The position numbers were made by a program, and so were the translations under genes. From Devosia sp. 1566 (GTDB lineage Bacteria; Pseudomonadota; Alphaproteobacteria; Rhizobiales; Devosiaceae): DNA of 64,000 bases. This document shows positions 43,900-52,234 of this stretch, in pieces. Numbering within the stretch: the first letter of the stretch is position 1; each line of letters starts with the position of its first letter. The stretch is taken from assembly GCF_004005995.1 (NCBI RefSeq), contig NZ_CP034767.1, positions 2,728,001-2,792,000 on the forward strand. Reading direction: 5' to 3'. A model generated the notes under the pieces. The model worked only from the letters and a program-made list of their open reading frames with translations, had not been told where the DNA came from and ran no database searches.

Positions 43900-44721
43900 T
43901 TAGCCTCCGGCTGCCGGCACCACCCGCTCAAAGAACGGCCGCGCATGCTCGGGCCAGATACCTCGCTCCCACAGATCGACATGGGTCCCGCCGGGCTCGA
44001 TCCACAGCTCATCCTTGTTGGGAACAAGCTCGTATAACCTCTCGCCGTTACTGACATCGATCGTCGTGTCCGCAGTCCCATGCGCCACCAGCACCGGCTC
44101 GGCCACATCCACGATCCACTCATTGACGGGGAACTGGTCCTGCATCACCCAGTACACCGGCAGCATTGGATAGCGCTCCCCGGCCACCGTCACCGCCGAC
44201 AGGAACGGCGTTTCCAGCAGCAACGCCGCCGCATCCCGCTCGCTCGCGACATAGGTCGACGGCCCTGACCCCAGAGATCTCCCCCAGATTACAACGGGAT
44301 AGCCTTTGCCCGCGGCCCAGTCGAACGCGGCCAAGGCGTCGGTTAGAATGCCATCCTGGCTCACCGAACCAGGGGAAGCGGGGAAGCCGCGATAATCAAA
44401 TGCTAGGAACCCAAAGCCTTCCGACGCCCATTGTGCGAAGCGCTCATTCTCGGCCGAAAAGCTGCCGCTATTGCCCTTGTAATAAACGATCAGCGGCTTG
44501 CCCGGCTCAGGCGCCTTGTACCAGCCATTGACCACACCATCGCCTGAGGGAATCGCCACCACTTCGGCCCCAGCGATCCCCGCCGCCTCAAGTGGCGTCA
44601 CCTCCCCCTCAAGGAAGTACTGCAGGCTGCGCTGGTTGAAATACATATACCCAACAACCGCGGCATAGCCGAGCACCACCAGCACCGCCAGCCCGGCAAC
44701 CAATCTCCCAACAATCCGCAT
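43900..44721 (-). CDS. Membrane-anchored alpha/beta hydrolase (Bem46/YfhR type)
   Basis: The 273-residue protein has an N-terminal membrane anchor (VAGLAVLVVLGYAAVVGYMY) and an alpha/beta hydrolase domain. The nucleophile elbow is GRSLGSG, with Asp in HGTADTTI and His in GGTHVDLW completing a triad; AFDYRGFPAS is typical of the Bem46/ABHD13 group. The substrate is unknown. The ATG at 44721 abuts the stop of the DsbA-family gene with no gap, so they are cotranscribed. Confidence 0.85.
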   Translation of the reverse strand: MRIVGRLVAGLAVLVVLGYAAVVGYMYFNQRSLQYFLEGEVTPLEAAGIAGAEVVAIPSGDGVVNGWYKAPEPGKPLIVYYKGNSGSFSAENERFAQWASEGFGFLAFDYRGFPASPGSVSQDGILTDALAAFDWAAGKGYPVVIWGRSLGSGPSTYVASERDAAALLLETPFLSAVTVAGERYPMLPVYWVMQDQFPVNEWIVDVAEPVLVAHGTADTTIDVSNGERLYELVPNKDELWIEPGGTHVDLWERGIWPEHARPFFERVVPAAGG

Positions 44722-45360
44722 CTAGAACTCCGAAATGGTCTTGTCCAAGGCCTGGGCGAACACCTCAGGGGGCTGCGCACCGGACAGGGCATATTTCTCG
44801 CCGAACACAAAGAAGGGCACCCCGGTAATGCCCTGGGCTGCCGCCTGCTCAGCCAACTGCTGGGTGATTGCCAGCTCGTGCTCATCATTCATGGCATCAA
44901 GCGCATCGCCCCGGTCAAACCCGAACGAGGCCGCAATGTCGGCCAGCACATTGTCATCGAAGATCTGCCGGTGCTCGAGAAAATAGGCCTCGGCTATGGC
45001 ATTGGCCACTTCGTGCTGAATGCCGAGCGGCTTGCTCAGCCGGGTGATAGTGTGGGCCTTTGCCGTCGGATACATCCGCGGCTGGCGGGAGAGATCAAGC
45101 TCGATCCCTGCCTTGAGCGCTTCGCTTTCCACTCGCTCCCACATCTCGGCGGGGTCACGGCCATAACGCTGGCGCAGCATTTCGCCAACATCCACGCCCT
45201 CGGCGGGCGTATTGGCATCGAGGTAAAAGGGGTGATTTTCAATGATGACGTCGATGTCGTCGGGCAGTGCCGCCACGGCCTGATCGAGCCGAGCGGAGCC
45301 GACAAGGCACCAGGGGCAAACGACATCGGTGAACACATCAATTTTGAGGATAGGGGACAT
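44722..45360 (-). CDS. DsbA-family (FrnE-like) thioredoxin-fold oxidoreductase
   Basis: The 212-residue cytoplasmic protein matches the FrnE/2-hydroxychromene-2-carboxylate isomerase branch of the DsbA family: IDVFTDVVCPWCLVG with CPWC at 15-18, a helical insertion, and the cis-Pro motif ITGVPFFVF. There is no signal peptide, unlike periplasmic DsbA. FrnE-like proteins have been linked to polyketide synthesis and oxidative stress; the role here is unknown. The ATG at 45360 is chosen over a TTG 6 codons upstream. Confidence 0.88.
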   Translation of the reverse strand: MSPILKIDVFTDVVCPWCLVGSARLDQAVAALPDDIDVIIENHPFYLDANTPAEGVDVGEMLRQRYGRDPAEMWERVESEALKAGIELDLSRQPRMYPTAKAHTITRLSKPLGIQHEVANAIAEAYFLEHRQIFDDNVLADIAASFGFDRGDALDAMNDEHELAITQQLAEQAAAQGITGVPFFVFGEKYALSGAQPPEVFAQALDKTISEF

Positions 45361-45442
45361 GGCAAATCCTTGAGCCAACGCGGCCCGTTGTTTGCCATCA
45401 TGTCGCGCGAAATGGAGCGGGGGACAATCCCACTGCCATCAA

Positions 45443-45985
45443 TTACGCGTCGCCACCCTGGGTGACCGCAAATGGCGGCGACCAGCCGCCGGCGACAACG
45501 CCAAAGCCAAGCACGGCGCCAAAGCCCAGCCACGCAAGGCCGGGCAGCACCAGCAGCGTGGCGCGCCCCGATACGCTTGCGGCACGCCCGGCGGCGGCCA
45601 GACCGATCAGCATCAGCACCATGGAAACAACCGTGCTCATGAAGGGATCGGCCACGGTCAGCAGGAATGGTGCAAGGATCGCGCCGACCATCAACGCAAC
45701 AATCCAGCGCGCCGCTGAGCGCCCTTCATAGCCACGCCCGGCCACCAGCCACCGGGCAGCGCCCCAAAGCGGCAGGCTGATGGCGAGCGCCAAAGCACCC
45801 GTCCACTCCGGTAGTCCCAATGGCGCATGCAGTACCGGCTGGACACCAAGCGCTTCGGCAGCACCATAGGCAGCAACCAGACCCAGCAGCGGGAGGGCAG
45901 CGCTCAGTCCCGCGCCAATCCCGTCATGCCGATCGGCATCGAGCAGCGAAGGAAAGTTGTGGGTAACTGCCGTGAAGGTGGCCAT
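45443..45985 (-). CDS. Conserved membrane protein of unknown function
   Basis: The 180-residue protein has about five predicted membrane helices (for example GLSAALPLLGLVAAYGAAEAL, LALAISLPLWGAARWLV, IVALMVGAILAPFLLTVA and VVSMVLMLIGLAAAG). No catalytic or binding motif was recognised. The ATG at 45985 (MATFTAVTHN) is preferred over a GTG 4 codons upstream. It is divergent from slyX and 82 bases before the DsbA-family gene on the same strand. Confidence 0.72.
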   Translation of the reverse strand: MATFTAVTHNFPSLLDADRHDGIGAGLSAALPLLGLVAAYGAAEALGVQPVLHAPLGLPEWTGALALAISLPLWGAARWLVAGRGYEGRSAARWIVALMVGAILAPFLLTVADPFMSTVVSMVLMLIGLAAAGRAASVSGRATLLVLPGLAWLGFGAVLGFGVVAGGWSPPFAVTQGGDA

Positions 45986-46128
45986 TTTGGCTCTCACTGG
46001 TTGCTAAATTCTTGCAAACCAATGGCCGCGGGGCCTTAGGAGTTCCTTTTTGGGAAACACGCCCTCGTGAAGGGACCGTTAACGCCCGCCCAAACCATGC
46101 CCTGCTGGTACACTTCTGGGAGAATATC

Positions 46129-46344
46129 GTGACGACTGAACTCGATTCGTCAGCGCGTCTGGAGGCACTGGAAACGCGCGTCGCTTTCCAGGATCAGACC
46201 ATCGAAGACTTGAATGCCACCATTACCGAGCAGTGGCGCGTGATTGACGGGCTCACCCGTCGGCTCACCGTGCTGGAGGAGCAAGTCCGGTCGGGTGGCT
46301 TTATCGCTGATCCCCGCACCGAACCCCCTCCTCCGCACTACTAG
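46129..46344 (+). CDS. slyX: SlyX-family small protein
   Basis: The 71-residue protein matches SlyX: a coiled coil RLEALETRVAFQDQTIEDLN through LTRRLTVLEEQVR and the characteristic C-terminal EPPPPHY. The family is widespread but its role is unknown. The start is GTG at 46129 with GGGAG 7 bases upstream; the reading frame upstream is unlike the family. It is convergent with the aa3 oxidase subunit IV gene. Confidence 0.88.
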   Translation: MTTELDSSARLEALETRVAFQDQTIEDLNATITEQWRVIDGLTRRLTVLEEQVRSGGFIADPRTEPPPPHY

Positions 46345-46357
46345 AGCAGGTTGCCGC

Positions 46358-46561
46358 TTACGGCCTCACGAAGATGTAGAGCAGAACGATCACTGCCGCG
46401 ATCGAGATCGTCGTCCACTTCACCAGCGTCACAAAGCGCGCATAGGTCGACTCATGCTGGGAATAGTCCATCGCCGATTCATGCTGAAGCGGTGGATGCA
46501 GGTGGGAATGGGCTGGGTGGTCTTCTGCGGCCATTTGGTCCTCGAAATTCGTCGTGTTCAT
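46358..46561 (-). CDS. aa3-type cytochrome c oxidase subunit IV-like protein
   Basis: The 67-residue protein has a His-rich N-terminus, then MDYSQHESTYARFVTLVKW and one membrane helix (TISIAAVIVLLYIFV). This is the layout of the small subunit IV of alphaproteobacterial aa3 oxidases. It probably associates with cytochrome oxidase in the inner membrane, although no other cox gene is in the window. The ATG at 46561 is used. It follows pepF on the same strand by 14 bases. Confidence 0.83.
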   Translation of the reverse strand: MNTTNFEDQMAAEDHPAHSHLHPPLQHESAMDYSQHESTYARFVTLVKWTTISIAAVIVLLYIFVRP

Positions 46562-46575
46562 CTGCCCGGAGGCGT

Positions 46576-48384
46576 TCAGGGGCTCGTGCTTTCCAGCTCG
46601 TCGATCAGTCGCTCGATCATGCCAAGTCCCAGCGACCAGAACTGCGGATCCTTGGCATCAAGCCCGAATGGCGCCAGCAGTTCCGTATGGTGCTTGGATC
46701 CACCAGCCTTCAACAGCTCGAAATACCGCTCCGCAAAGCCCTCGTCGGCCTTCTCATACTGCGCGTAAAGCGAGTTCACAAGGCAGTCACCGAAGGCATA
46801 AGCATAGACATAAAAGGGCGAGTGGATGAAGTGCGGGACATAGGTCCAGAAGATGTCATAGCCCTCGTTGGGAATGATCCCCTCGCCAAGCGATTCCGCC
46901 TGAACTTCCAACCATATGGCGTTGATTTCCTCAGTGCGCAACTCGCCCTGCCGACGTGCCGTGTGCACCCGCCGCTCGAACGTGTAAAAGGCAATCTGCC
47001 GCACCACCGTATTGAGCATGTCCTCCACCTTGGAGGCTAAGAGGGCAAAGCGCTGCTTGGGATCGGTGGTCTTTTCCAGCAGGTACCGGAACGTCAGCAT
47101 CTCACCGAAGACACTCGCCGTCTCGGCCAGGGTCAGCGGCGTATTGCTCAGGATCGGCCCCTGCGCCGCCGCCAGCCTTTGATGGACACCGTGACCCAAC
47201 TCATGGGCCAGCGTCATCACGTCGCGCGAGCGACCCATATAGTTGAGCATCAGATAAGGATGCGCACTCGGCACCGTGGGATGGGCAAAGGCGCCCGACA
47301 GCTTGCCATTGCCCACTGGAGCGTCGATCCATCCACTATCGAAAAACGGCGCTGCGACTTCCGCCAGGTCAGGCGAAAACCGGCCATAGGCCTCCAGCAC
47401 GGTCGATTTGGCGGTTTCCCAATCAAAGGTCCGCTCGTCGCTCGTCGGCAAGGGCGCATTGCGGTCCCAGGCATTGAGCTGGTCCTTGCCGAACCACTTG
47501 GCCTTCATCTTGTAGTAGCGGTGCGACAGCCGTGGATAGGCCTCCTGCACGGCGGATTGCAGCGCATCCACCACTTCGCGCTCCACCGAATTGGCCATGT
47601 GCCGGCTGTCGGCAATGTCCTCAAAGCCGCGCCAGCGGTCCGAGATCTCTTTGTCCTTGGCCAGCACATTGGTGATGTGGGTGAACAAGCGTCCATTCTC
47701 GCGCAAGGTCTTGGCCAAGGCATGGAACGCGCTTTCGCGCCGCTTCTCCTCGGGCTCGGACAGCAGATGCAGCGTTTCCTCGAGCTTGAGCACTTCCCCA
47801 TCGACCTCGAATTCGAGGCTGGCCATGGTCTCGTCGAACAAGCGGTTCCAGGCTGAAAAGGCCGTGACCGACTTGTCGTGGAACAGCTCCTCGAGCTTTT
47901 CGTCCAACTGATAGGGCTTGGCCTTGCGCAACTCGGCGAACCAGGTGCGGTAACGCGCCAGTTCCGGATCGCGCTCGAACGCCGCGTCAAGATCGGCATC
48001 CTCGATCCGGTTCAACTCGAGCTCAAAAAACAGAATGCGCGTGGAGAGATCCGTCAGCGCCTGGTTGGTGTCGCCCATGAACTTGGCCCGGTCCGGATCG
48101 GTGGATCGCTGCGCATATTGCAAAAAGGCGAACGAGCCGATGCGCCCGCTCAGATCCGCCAGCGCTTCGCTGCGCTTGATCACATCGGTGAGCTTGCCCG
48201 CCCGGGTTAGCTCCGCGAGCTTGCCCTTGTAGTCGCTCTCAAAGCGCGCGGCATCATCCTTGGCCTGCTGCAAGGCGGCGGCAAACTCAGAGCTCTCGCG
48301 TCCCGGGTAAAGATCGTTGAGATCCCAGACCGGCAAGGTGCCCAATTGATTGTGCCCCTTCTGGCTCGCGGCTTGTTCGGTCAT
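46576..48384 (-). CDS. pepF: Oligoendopeptidase F (M3B metallopeptidase)
   Basis: PepF hydrolyses cytoplasmic oligopeptides. The 602-residue protein has a helical N-terminal domain and an M3 catalytic domain with the zinc motif HELGH (394-398) and the downstream Glu in LAETASVFGEM. The ATG at 48384 (MTEQAASQKG) is chosen over a TTG 18 codons upstream. The oppCDF genes (63-64 kb) could supply its substrates, but they are not linked in an operon. Confidence 0.95.
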   Translation of the reverse strand: MTEQAASQKGHNQLGTLPVWDLNDLYPGRESSEFAAALQQAKDDAARFESDYKGKLAELTRAGKLTDVIKRSEALADLSGRIGSFAFLQYAQRSTDPDRAKFMGDTNQALTDLSTRILFFELELNRIEDADLDAAFERDPELARYRTWFAELRKAKPYQLDEKLEELFHDKSVTAFSAWNRLFDETMASLEFEVDGEVLKLEETLHLLSEPEEKRRESAFHALAKTLRENGRLFTHITNVLAKDKEISDRWRGFEDIADSRHMANSVEREVVDALQSAVQEAYPRLSHRYYKMKAKWFGKDQLNAWDRNAPLPTSDERTFDWETAKSTVLEAYGRFSPDLAEVAAPFFDSGWIDAPVGNGKLSGAFAHPTVPSAHPYLMLNYMGRSRDVMTLAHELGHGVHQRLAAAQGPILSNTPLTLAETASVFGEMLTFRYLLEKTTDPKQRFALLASKVEDMLNTVVRQIAFYTFERRVHTARRQGELRTEEINAIWLEVQAESLGEGIIPNEGYDIFWTYVPHFIHSPFYVYAYAFGDCLVNSLYAQYEKADEGFAERYFELLKAGGSKHHTELLAPFGLDAKDPQFWSLGLGMIERLIDELESTSP

Positions 48385-48588
48385 CGGGGTTCTCCAGCGC
48401 GGTTCTTGGTGAGGGGCGGACCATAGCCAGCACGTCATGGGATGAAAAGGGGGCCCTCGCCGCCTATCGTGCCAGCCGCAATATGGCGCCCCGCCATTAT
48501 GATTAATGCTGTCTTAATTTGCCGGCCGCATACTTCCACAAAACCGCACAGCGCGATTCGAGCGCCTGGCAAGAGAAGTGGATTTTGC

Positions 48589-50073
48589 ATGACGCGTGTT
48601 CTGGTGGTCGACGATGACCCGGTGCAATTGCGGCTGACGGCCGAAGTCGCCAATCAGGCCGGCTTCAAGCCACTCACCGCAACCAGCGGCGAACAAGCCC
48701 TGCAGATCTTGCGCGAAGACCCCAATCTGGGTGCGATGATTCTTGACCTGGTAATGCCTGACCTCGACGGCATGGCCGTGATGGAAACCATGCGCCGGGA
48801 AGCTCTTTCCACGCCGGTGATCGTCCAAACCGCCAACCCGTCGCTGGAAACCGTGGTCAGCGCCATGCGCCACGGGGCCGTGGACTATTTCGTCAAGCCG
48901 GTCGCCCCCGAGCGGCTGGTGATCTCCTTGCGCAACGCCATGAAGCTGGGTGCGCTGGAAGCGGCGATCCGTGCCGAACAAAGCCGCCGCGCCGGGACCT
49001 TCTCGGCTGCCGACCTGATCGGCCGCGCTCCCGCCATGACCCGCGTCCTGACGCTTTGCGGCAAGGCCGCCCGCAATCCCATACCCGTGCTGATCGAAGG
49101 CGAAACCGGCGTCGGCAAGGAATTGATCGCCCGCATCATCGGGGGCAGCGGGGATCGGGCCGGCAAGCCATTCATCAGCGTCAACTGCGGCAGCATTTCC
49201 CCTTCCCAACTCGACGCCGTGCTTTTCGGCTTCAAGAAAGGCGCCTTCGCCGGTGCCCTGGCCGATACCCCAGGCAAGTTCGCCGAAGCCCATACCGGCA
49301 CCATCTTCATCGATGAAGTGGGCGAACTGCCTCCCGCCACCCAGGAGCGGCTGCTGCGCGTTCTCGCCGATGGCGAAATCGTGCCGCTGGGCGCCACCCG
49401 CCCCGAGCGCGTCAATGTGCGGGTGATCTCGGCGACCAATCGCCGCCTGCTCAATCTGGCTAAATCGGGCGAGTTCCGAGAGGACCTTTATTATCGGCTC
49501 AACGTGCTACCCATCTACGTGCCCCCGCTCCGGCAGCGGCTCGAGGACATCCCGGCTCTGGTCAACCATTTCCTTGCGCGCTTTGCCGCTGAAGCTGGCA
49601 AACGCATCCTCGGCATTTCCCCTGAAGCTTTGGAACTGCTGGCCAGCTATCCTTGGCCCGGCAATATTCGCCAGCTGGAAAACGTCGTTTATCGCGCGAC
49701 CGTGCTTTGCGAGGAAGCCTTCCTCGAGCCCGCCGATTTCCCCCAGATCATGGCCCATGCTCAAGGGCGCGACGCCGCCATTCTTTCACTCGCGGCCATG
49801 CCGGTGCCTGCCGCGCCGGTTCACATCGATAACGCTCCGCCGCGCCAGCGCGAAATGCTCGAAACCAGCCCTGTCGAAGACCGCTTCCTCGATGAGTCGG
49901 GCAATGTGGCGGCTCTGGCCGAGATCGAACGCGCCTTGATCGTTTTTGCCATCGAGCACCATGGCGGGCGCATGTCTCGTGTTGCCCGCGCACTCAAGAT
50001 TGGCCGCTCGACCCTTTATCGCAAATTGCATGAATATGGCCTCGCGGAGCAGTTGATTAACGACGCCGCTTAA
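48589..50073 (+). CDS. NtrC-family response regulator with variant GAFAGA loop
   Basis: The 494-residue protein has a receiver domain (4-118) with phospho-Asp53 in ILDLVMP and Lys103 in FVKP; an AAA+ sigma-54 activator domain (about 143-372) with Walker A GETGVGKE (171-178) and Walker B FIDEVGE; and a Fis-type helix-turn-helix (about 455-485). The loop that contacts sigma-54, normally GAFTGA, is GAFAGA (218-223). Loss of the Thr usually weakens sigma-54 activation, so this protein may act differently. The ATG at 48589 is used. No sensor kinase gene is adjacent. Confidence 0.9.
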   Translation: MTRVLVVDDDPVQLRLTAEVANQAGFKPLTATSGEQALQILREDPNLGAMILDLVMPDLDGMAVMETMRREALSTPVIVQTANPSLETVVSAMRHGAVDYFVKPVAPERLVISLRNAMKLGALEAAIRAEQSRRAGTFSAADLIGRAPAMTRVLTLCGKAARNPIPVLIEGETGVGKELIARIIGGSGDRAGKPFISVNCGSISPSQLDAVLFGFKKGAFAGALADTPGKFAEAHTGTIFIDEVGELPPATQERLLRVLADGEIVPLGATRPERVNVRVISATNRRLLNLAKSGEFREDLYYRLNVLPIYVPPLRQRLEDIPALVNHFLARFAAEAGKRILGISPEALELLASYPWPGNIRQLENVVYRATVLCEEAFLEPADFPQIMAHAQGRDAAILSLAAMPVPAAPVHIDNAPPRQREMLETSPVEDRFLDESGNVAALAEIERALIVFAIEHHGGRMSRVARALKIGRSTLYRKLHEYGLAEQLINDAA

Positions 50074-50293
50074 CCGCATAGATTCGGCAGAATGGCGGAT
50101 CGCCGGGCAAATTGCGGGCCTTTCCACAAGGCCTTGCAGACCGTTGCACCATAGCCACATCGCTCGCTCACAACATTGCGAGTGATTGTTCCTGTTAACA
50201 TTTGATGCTTATGCTTTCGATGTATGGGGCGGCCCGCCGGACCTTGGGTTGAGGCACGGTTGGGCTGCGTAACGCCTCGTACACGGAGCACAA

Positions 50294-51979
50294 ATGCACA
50301 AGATCCTGGTTTGTTTTCTCGCCGTTGCTGCCGCCAACGCCCCTCTTCCCATCCTGGCGCAGGATGTAGCGAGTATCACCCCAACCCGGATTGTCATCGC
50401 TCCCGCGCAAAGCGCGTTGGCGCGAACCATCAAGGCCAGCCTGTCCGCCGCCTATACAGCCAATGGCCGCGGTACCGCGGCCTATGCCGAAGCGCAGAAG
50501 CTCTACTTTCTTTATGGCGAGCGCTATTTCGAGCCAATCTGGCTGAGCGAACAGGCCAATGGGCAGGTCGTGTTCTCACCTGCTGCCCAGCAGATACTCG
50601 ATCTGTTTGCCCGGGCCGAGTCCGAAGGGCTCAATCCCGCCGATTACCTCACTCCTGACCTGCAGCTTCCAGCAACGGGCGGGGATCCTGCCGCCATGGC
50701 GGCGCTCGAAACCGCGTTTTCTGCCGCGACCCTGCGCTATGCGACCCACATCTATACCGGACGCGTCGCTCCTCGCTCCGTCGATGCCAACCTCGATATC
50801 GAGCCCAAGACCCTTGATGCCGGCGCACTCCTTGTGGAACTGGCGGCCAGCAAGGATCCGGCCAAGGTGCTGGCCAAGCTCGAGCCAACCCATCCCGAAT
50901 TCCTGGCGCTTAAAGCGGCACTGGCCAAGTTCAGCGACAATGCCACTGATCGTCCCGCCCCCATTCCGACCGGGGTCGTGCTCAAGGCTGGCATGACCGA
51001 TGAGCGCCTGCCCCTGATCCGCCAGCGGCTCGGCCTCGTGGCCGATGCGTCCCTGGTTTACGACCAAGGTGTGGTGCAGGCGGTCAAGGATTTCCAGCAG
51101 GGCCTGGGTCTTGAACCTGATGGCGTCGCTGGCCCTGCCACGGTCGCCGCCCTCAACGGCGGCAACGCCGCCACCCGCGAGCAGATCATCGCCAATATGG
51201 AGCGCTGGCGCTGGATGCCGCGCGAGCTCGGCAATTTCCATGTCCTGGTCAACATTCCCGAGTTCCGCCTGTCCATCAACCGGAACGGGGCGGAAACCTA
51301 TACGACCCGCGTCGTCGTCGGCACGGTCAAGAACCAGACGCCGGTATTTTCCGACAACATCCGCCACATCGTGGTCAATCCCTATTGGAATGTCCCCAGT
51401 TCCATCGTCAAAGGCGAGATTGCGCCCAAGACCTGGCGGAACCCGGGCTATATCGACGCCCAGAACATGGACCTGATCTATAACGGCGACGTCGTTAGCC
51501 CCTGGCAGGTGAACTGGTCCGCGGTCGGCAACACGTTCCCCTTCAAGGTGCGTCAGCGCCCCGGCCCCAGCAATGCCCTGGGCCAGATCAAGTTCTTGTT
51601 CCCCAACAAGCACGATGTGTATCTGCACGATACCCCGTCAAAGGCTCTGTTCAGCCGCTCGCAGCGCGCTCTCAGCCATGGTTGCGTGCGGGTGCAGAAC
51701 CCGATGGAGTTTGCCGACGCGCTGATGGCCAACGAAACCAAGATCAGCCGGGCCTCGCTCGAAGCCATGTTTGGCTCCAGCGAGCGCTGGGTGAACCCCG
51801 AGCAACAGATCCCTGTCCATCTCAGCTATTTTACCCTACGGCCCCAAGCCGATGGCAACCTGCAATCCTATGGCGACATCTACGGCCACGACACCAAGCT
51901 GATCCAGGCGCTCGGCTTGTCGCCCGCAGCGCTCCCTCAACCGGTGATGGCCGAAACCATTGCCGATGTCGGCCCCTGA
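50294..51979 (+). CDS. L,D-transpeptidase of the YcbB/LdtD type
   Basis: LDTs make 3-3 cross-links in peptidoglycan or attach proteins to it; these are prominent in Hyphomicrobiales. The 561-residue protein has a signal peptide (MHKILVCFLAVAAANAPLPI), a helical domain (about 60-215), a peptidoglycan-binding domain (about 228-290) and a YkuD catalytic domain (about 313-475) with catalytic Cys464 in SHGCVRV. The ATG at 50294 has GGAG 8 bases upstream. A strong terminator follows. Confidence 0.93.
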   Translation: MHKILVCFLAVAAANAPLPILAQDVASITPTRIVIAPAQSALARTIKASLSAAYTANGRGTAAYAEAQKLYFLYGERYFEPIWLSEQANGQVVFSPAAQQILDLFARAESEGLNPADYLTPDLQLPATGGDPAAMAALETAFSAATLRYATHIYTGRVAPRSVDANLDIEPKTLDAGALLVELAASKDPAKVLAKLEPTHPEFLALKAALAKFSDNATDRPAPIPTGVVLKAGMTDERLPLIRQRLGLVADASLVYDQGVVQAVKDFQQGLGLEPDGVAGPATVAALNGGNAATREQIIANMERWRWMPRELGNFHVLVNIPEFRLSINRNGAETYTTRVVVGTVKNQTPVFSDNIRHIVVNPYWNVPSSIVKGEIAPKTWRNPGYIDAQNMDLIYNGDVVSPWQVNWSAVGNTFPFKVRQRPGPSNALGQIKFLFPNKHDVYLHDTPSKALFSRSQRALSHGCVRVQNPMEFADALMANETKISRASLEAMFGSSERWVNPEQQIPVHLSYFTLRPQADGNLQSYGDIYGHDTKLIQALGLSPAALPQPVMAETIADVGP

Positions 51980-52002
51980 GCCGCACAACACCATCTCTGA
52001 TC

Positions 52003-52036
52003 AGGCGCTGGCAGTTTCTGCCGGCGCCTTTTTTTT
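52003..52036 (+). terminator. Strong terminator after the L,D-transpeptidase gene
   Basis: AGGCGC-T-GGCAG and CTGCC-G-GCGCCT form an 11-pair stem around one mismatch with a TTT loop, followed by a run of T (52029-52036). Confidence 0.88.
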
Positions 52037-52234
52037 CGGCTGGTTTCTACCCTGTTCCCCGTGGAGCCGAGCGCCCCTTAACCGCTCGTCAACATTTTCG
52101 CCTTGGTTCGGCCCGGATTTTGTCCTTAAACATTGGCGTGAGTGGCCGCCATCGTGTTCGAGTTTTGTTAGCGTTAATCAAACTCTAGTCACTTGGCCGG
52201 TACGATCCGAAATGCAGATAGCTTCAACCGGGCA

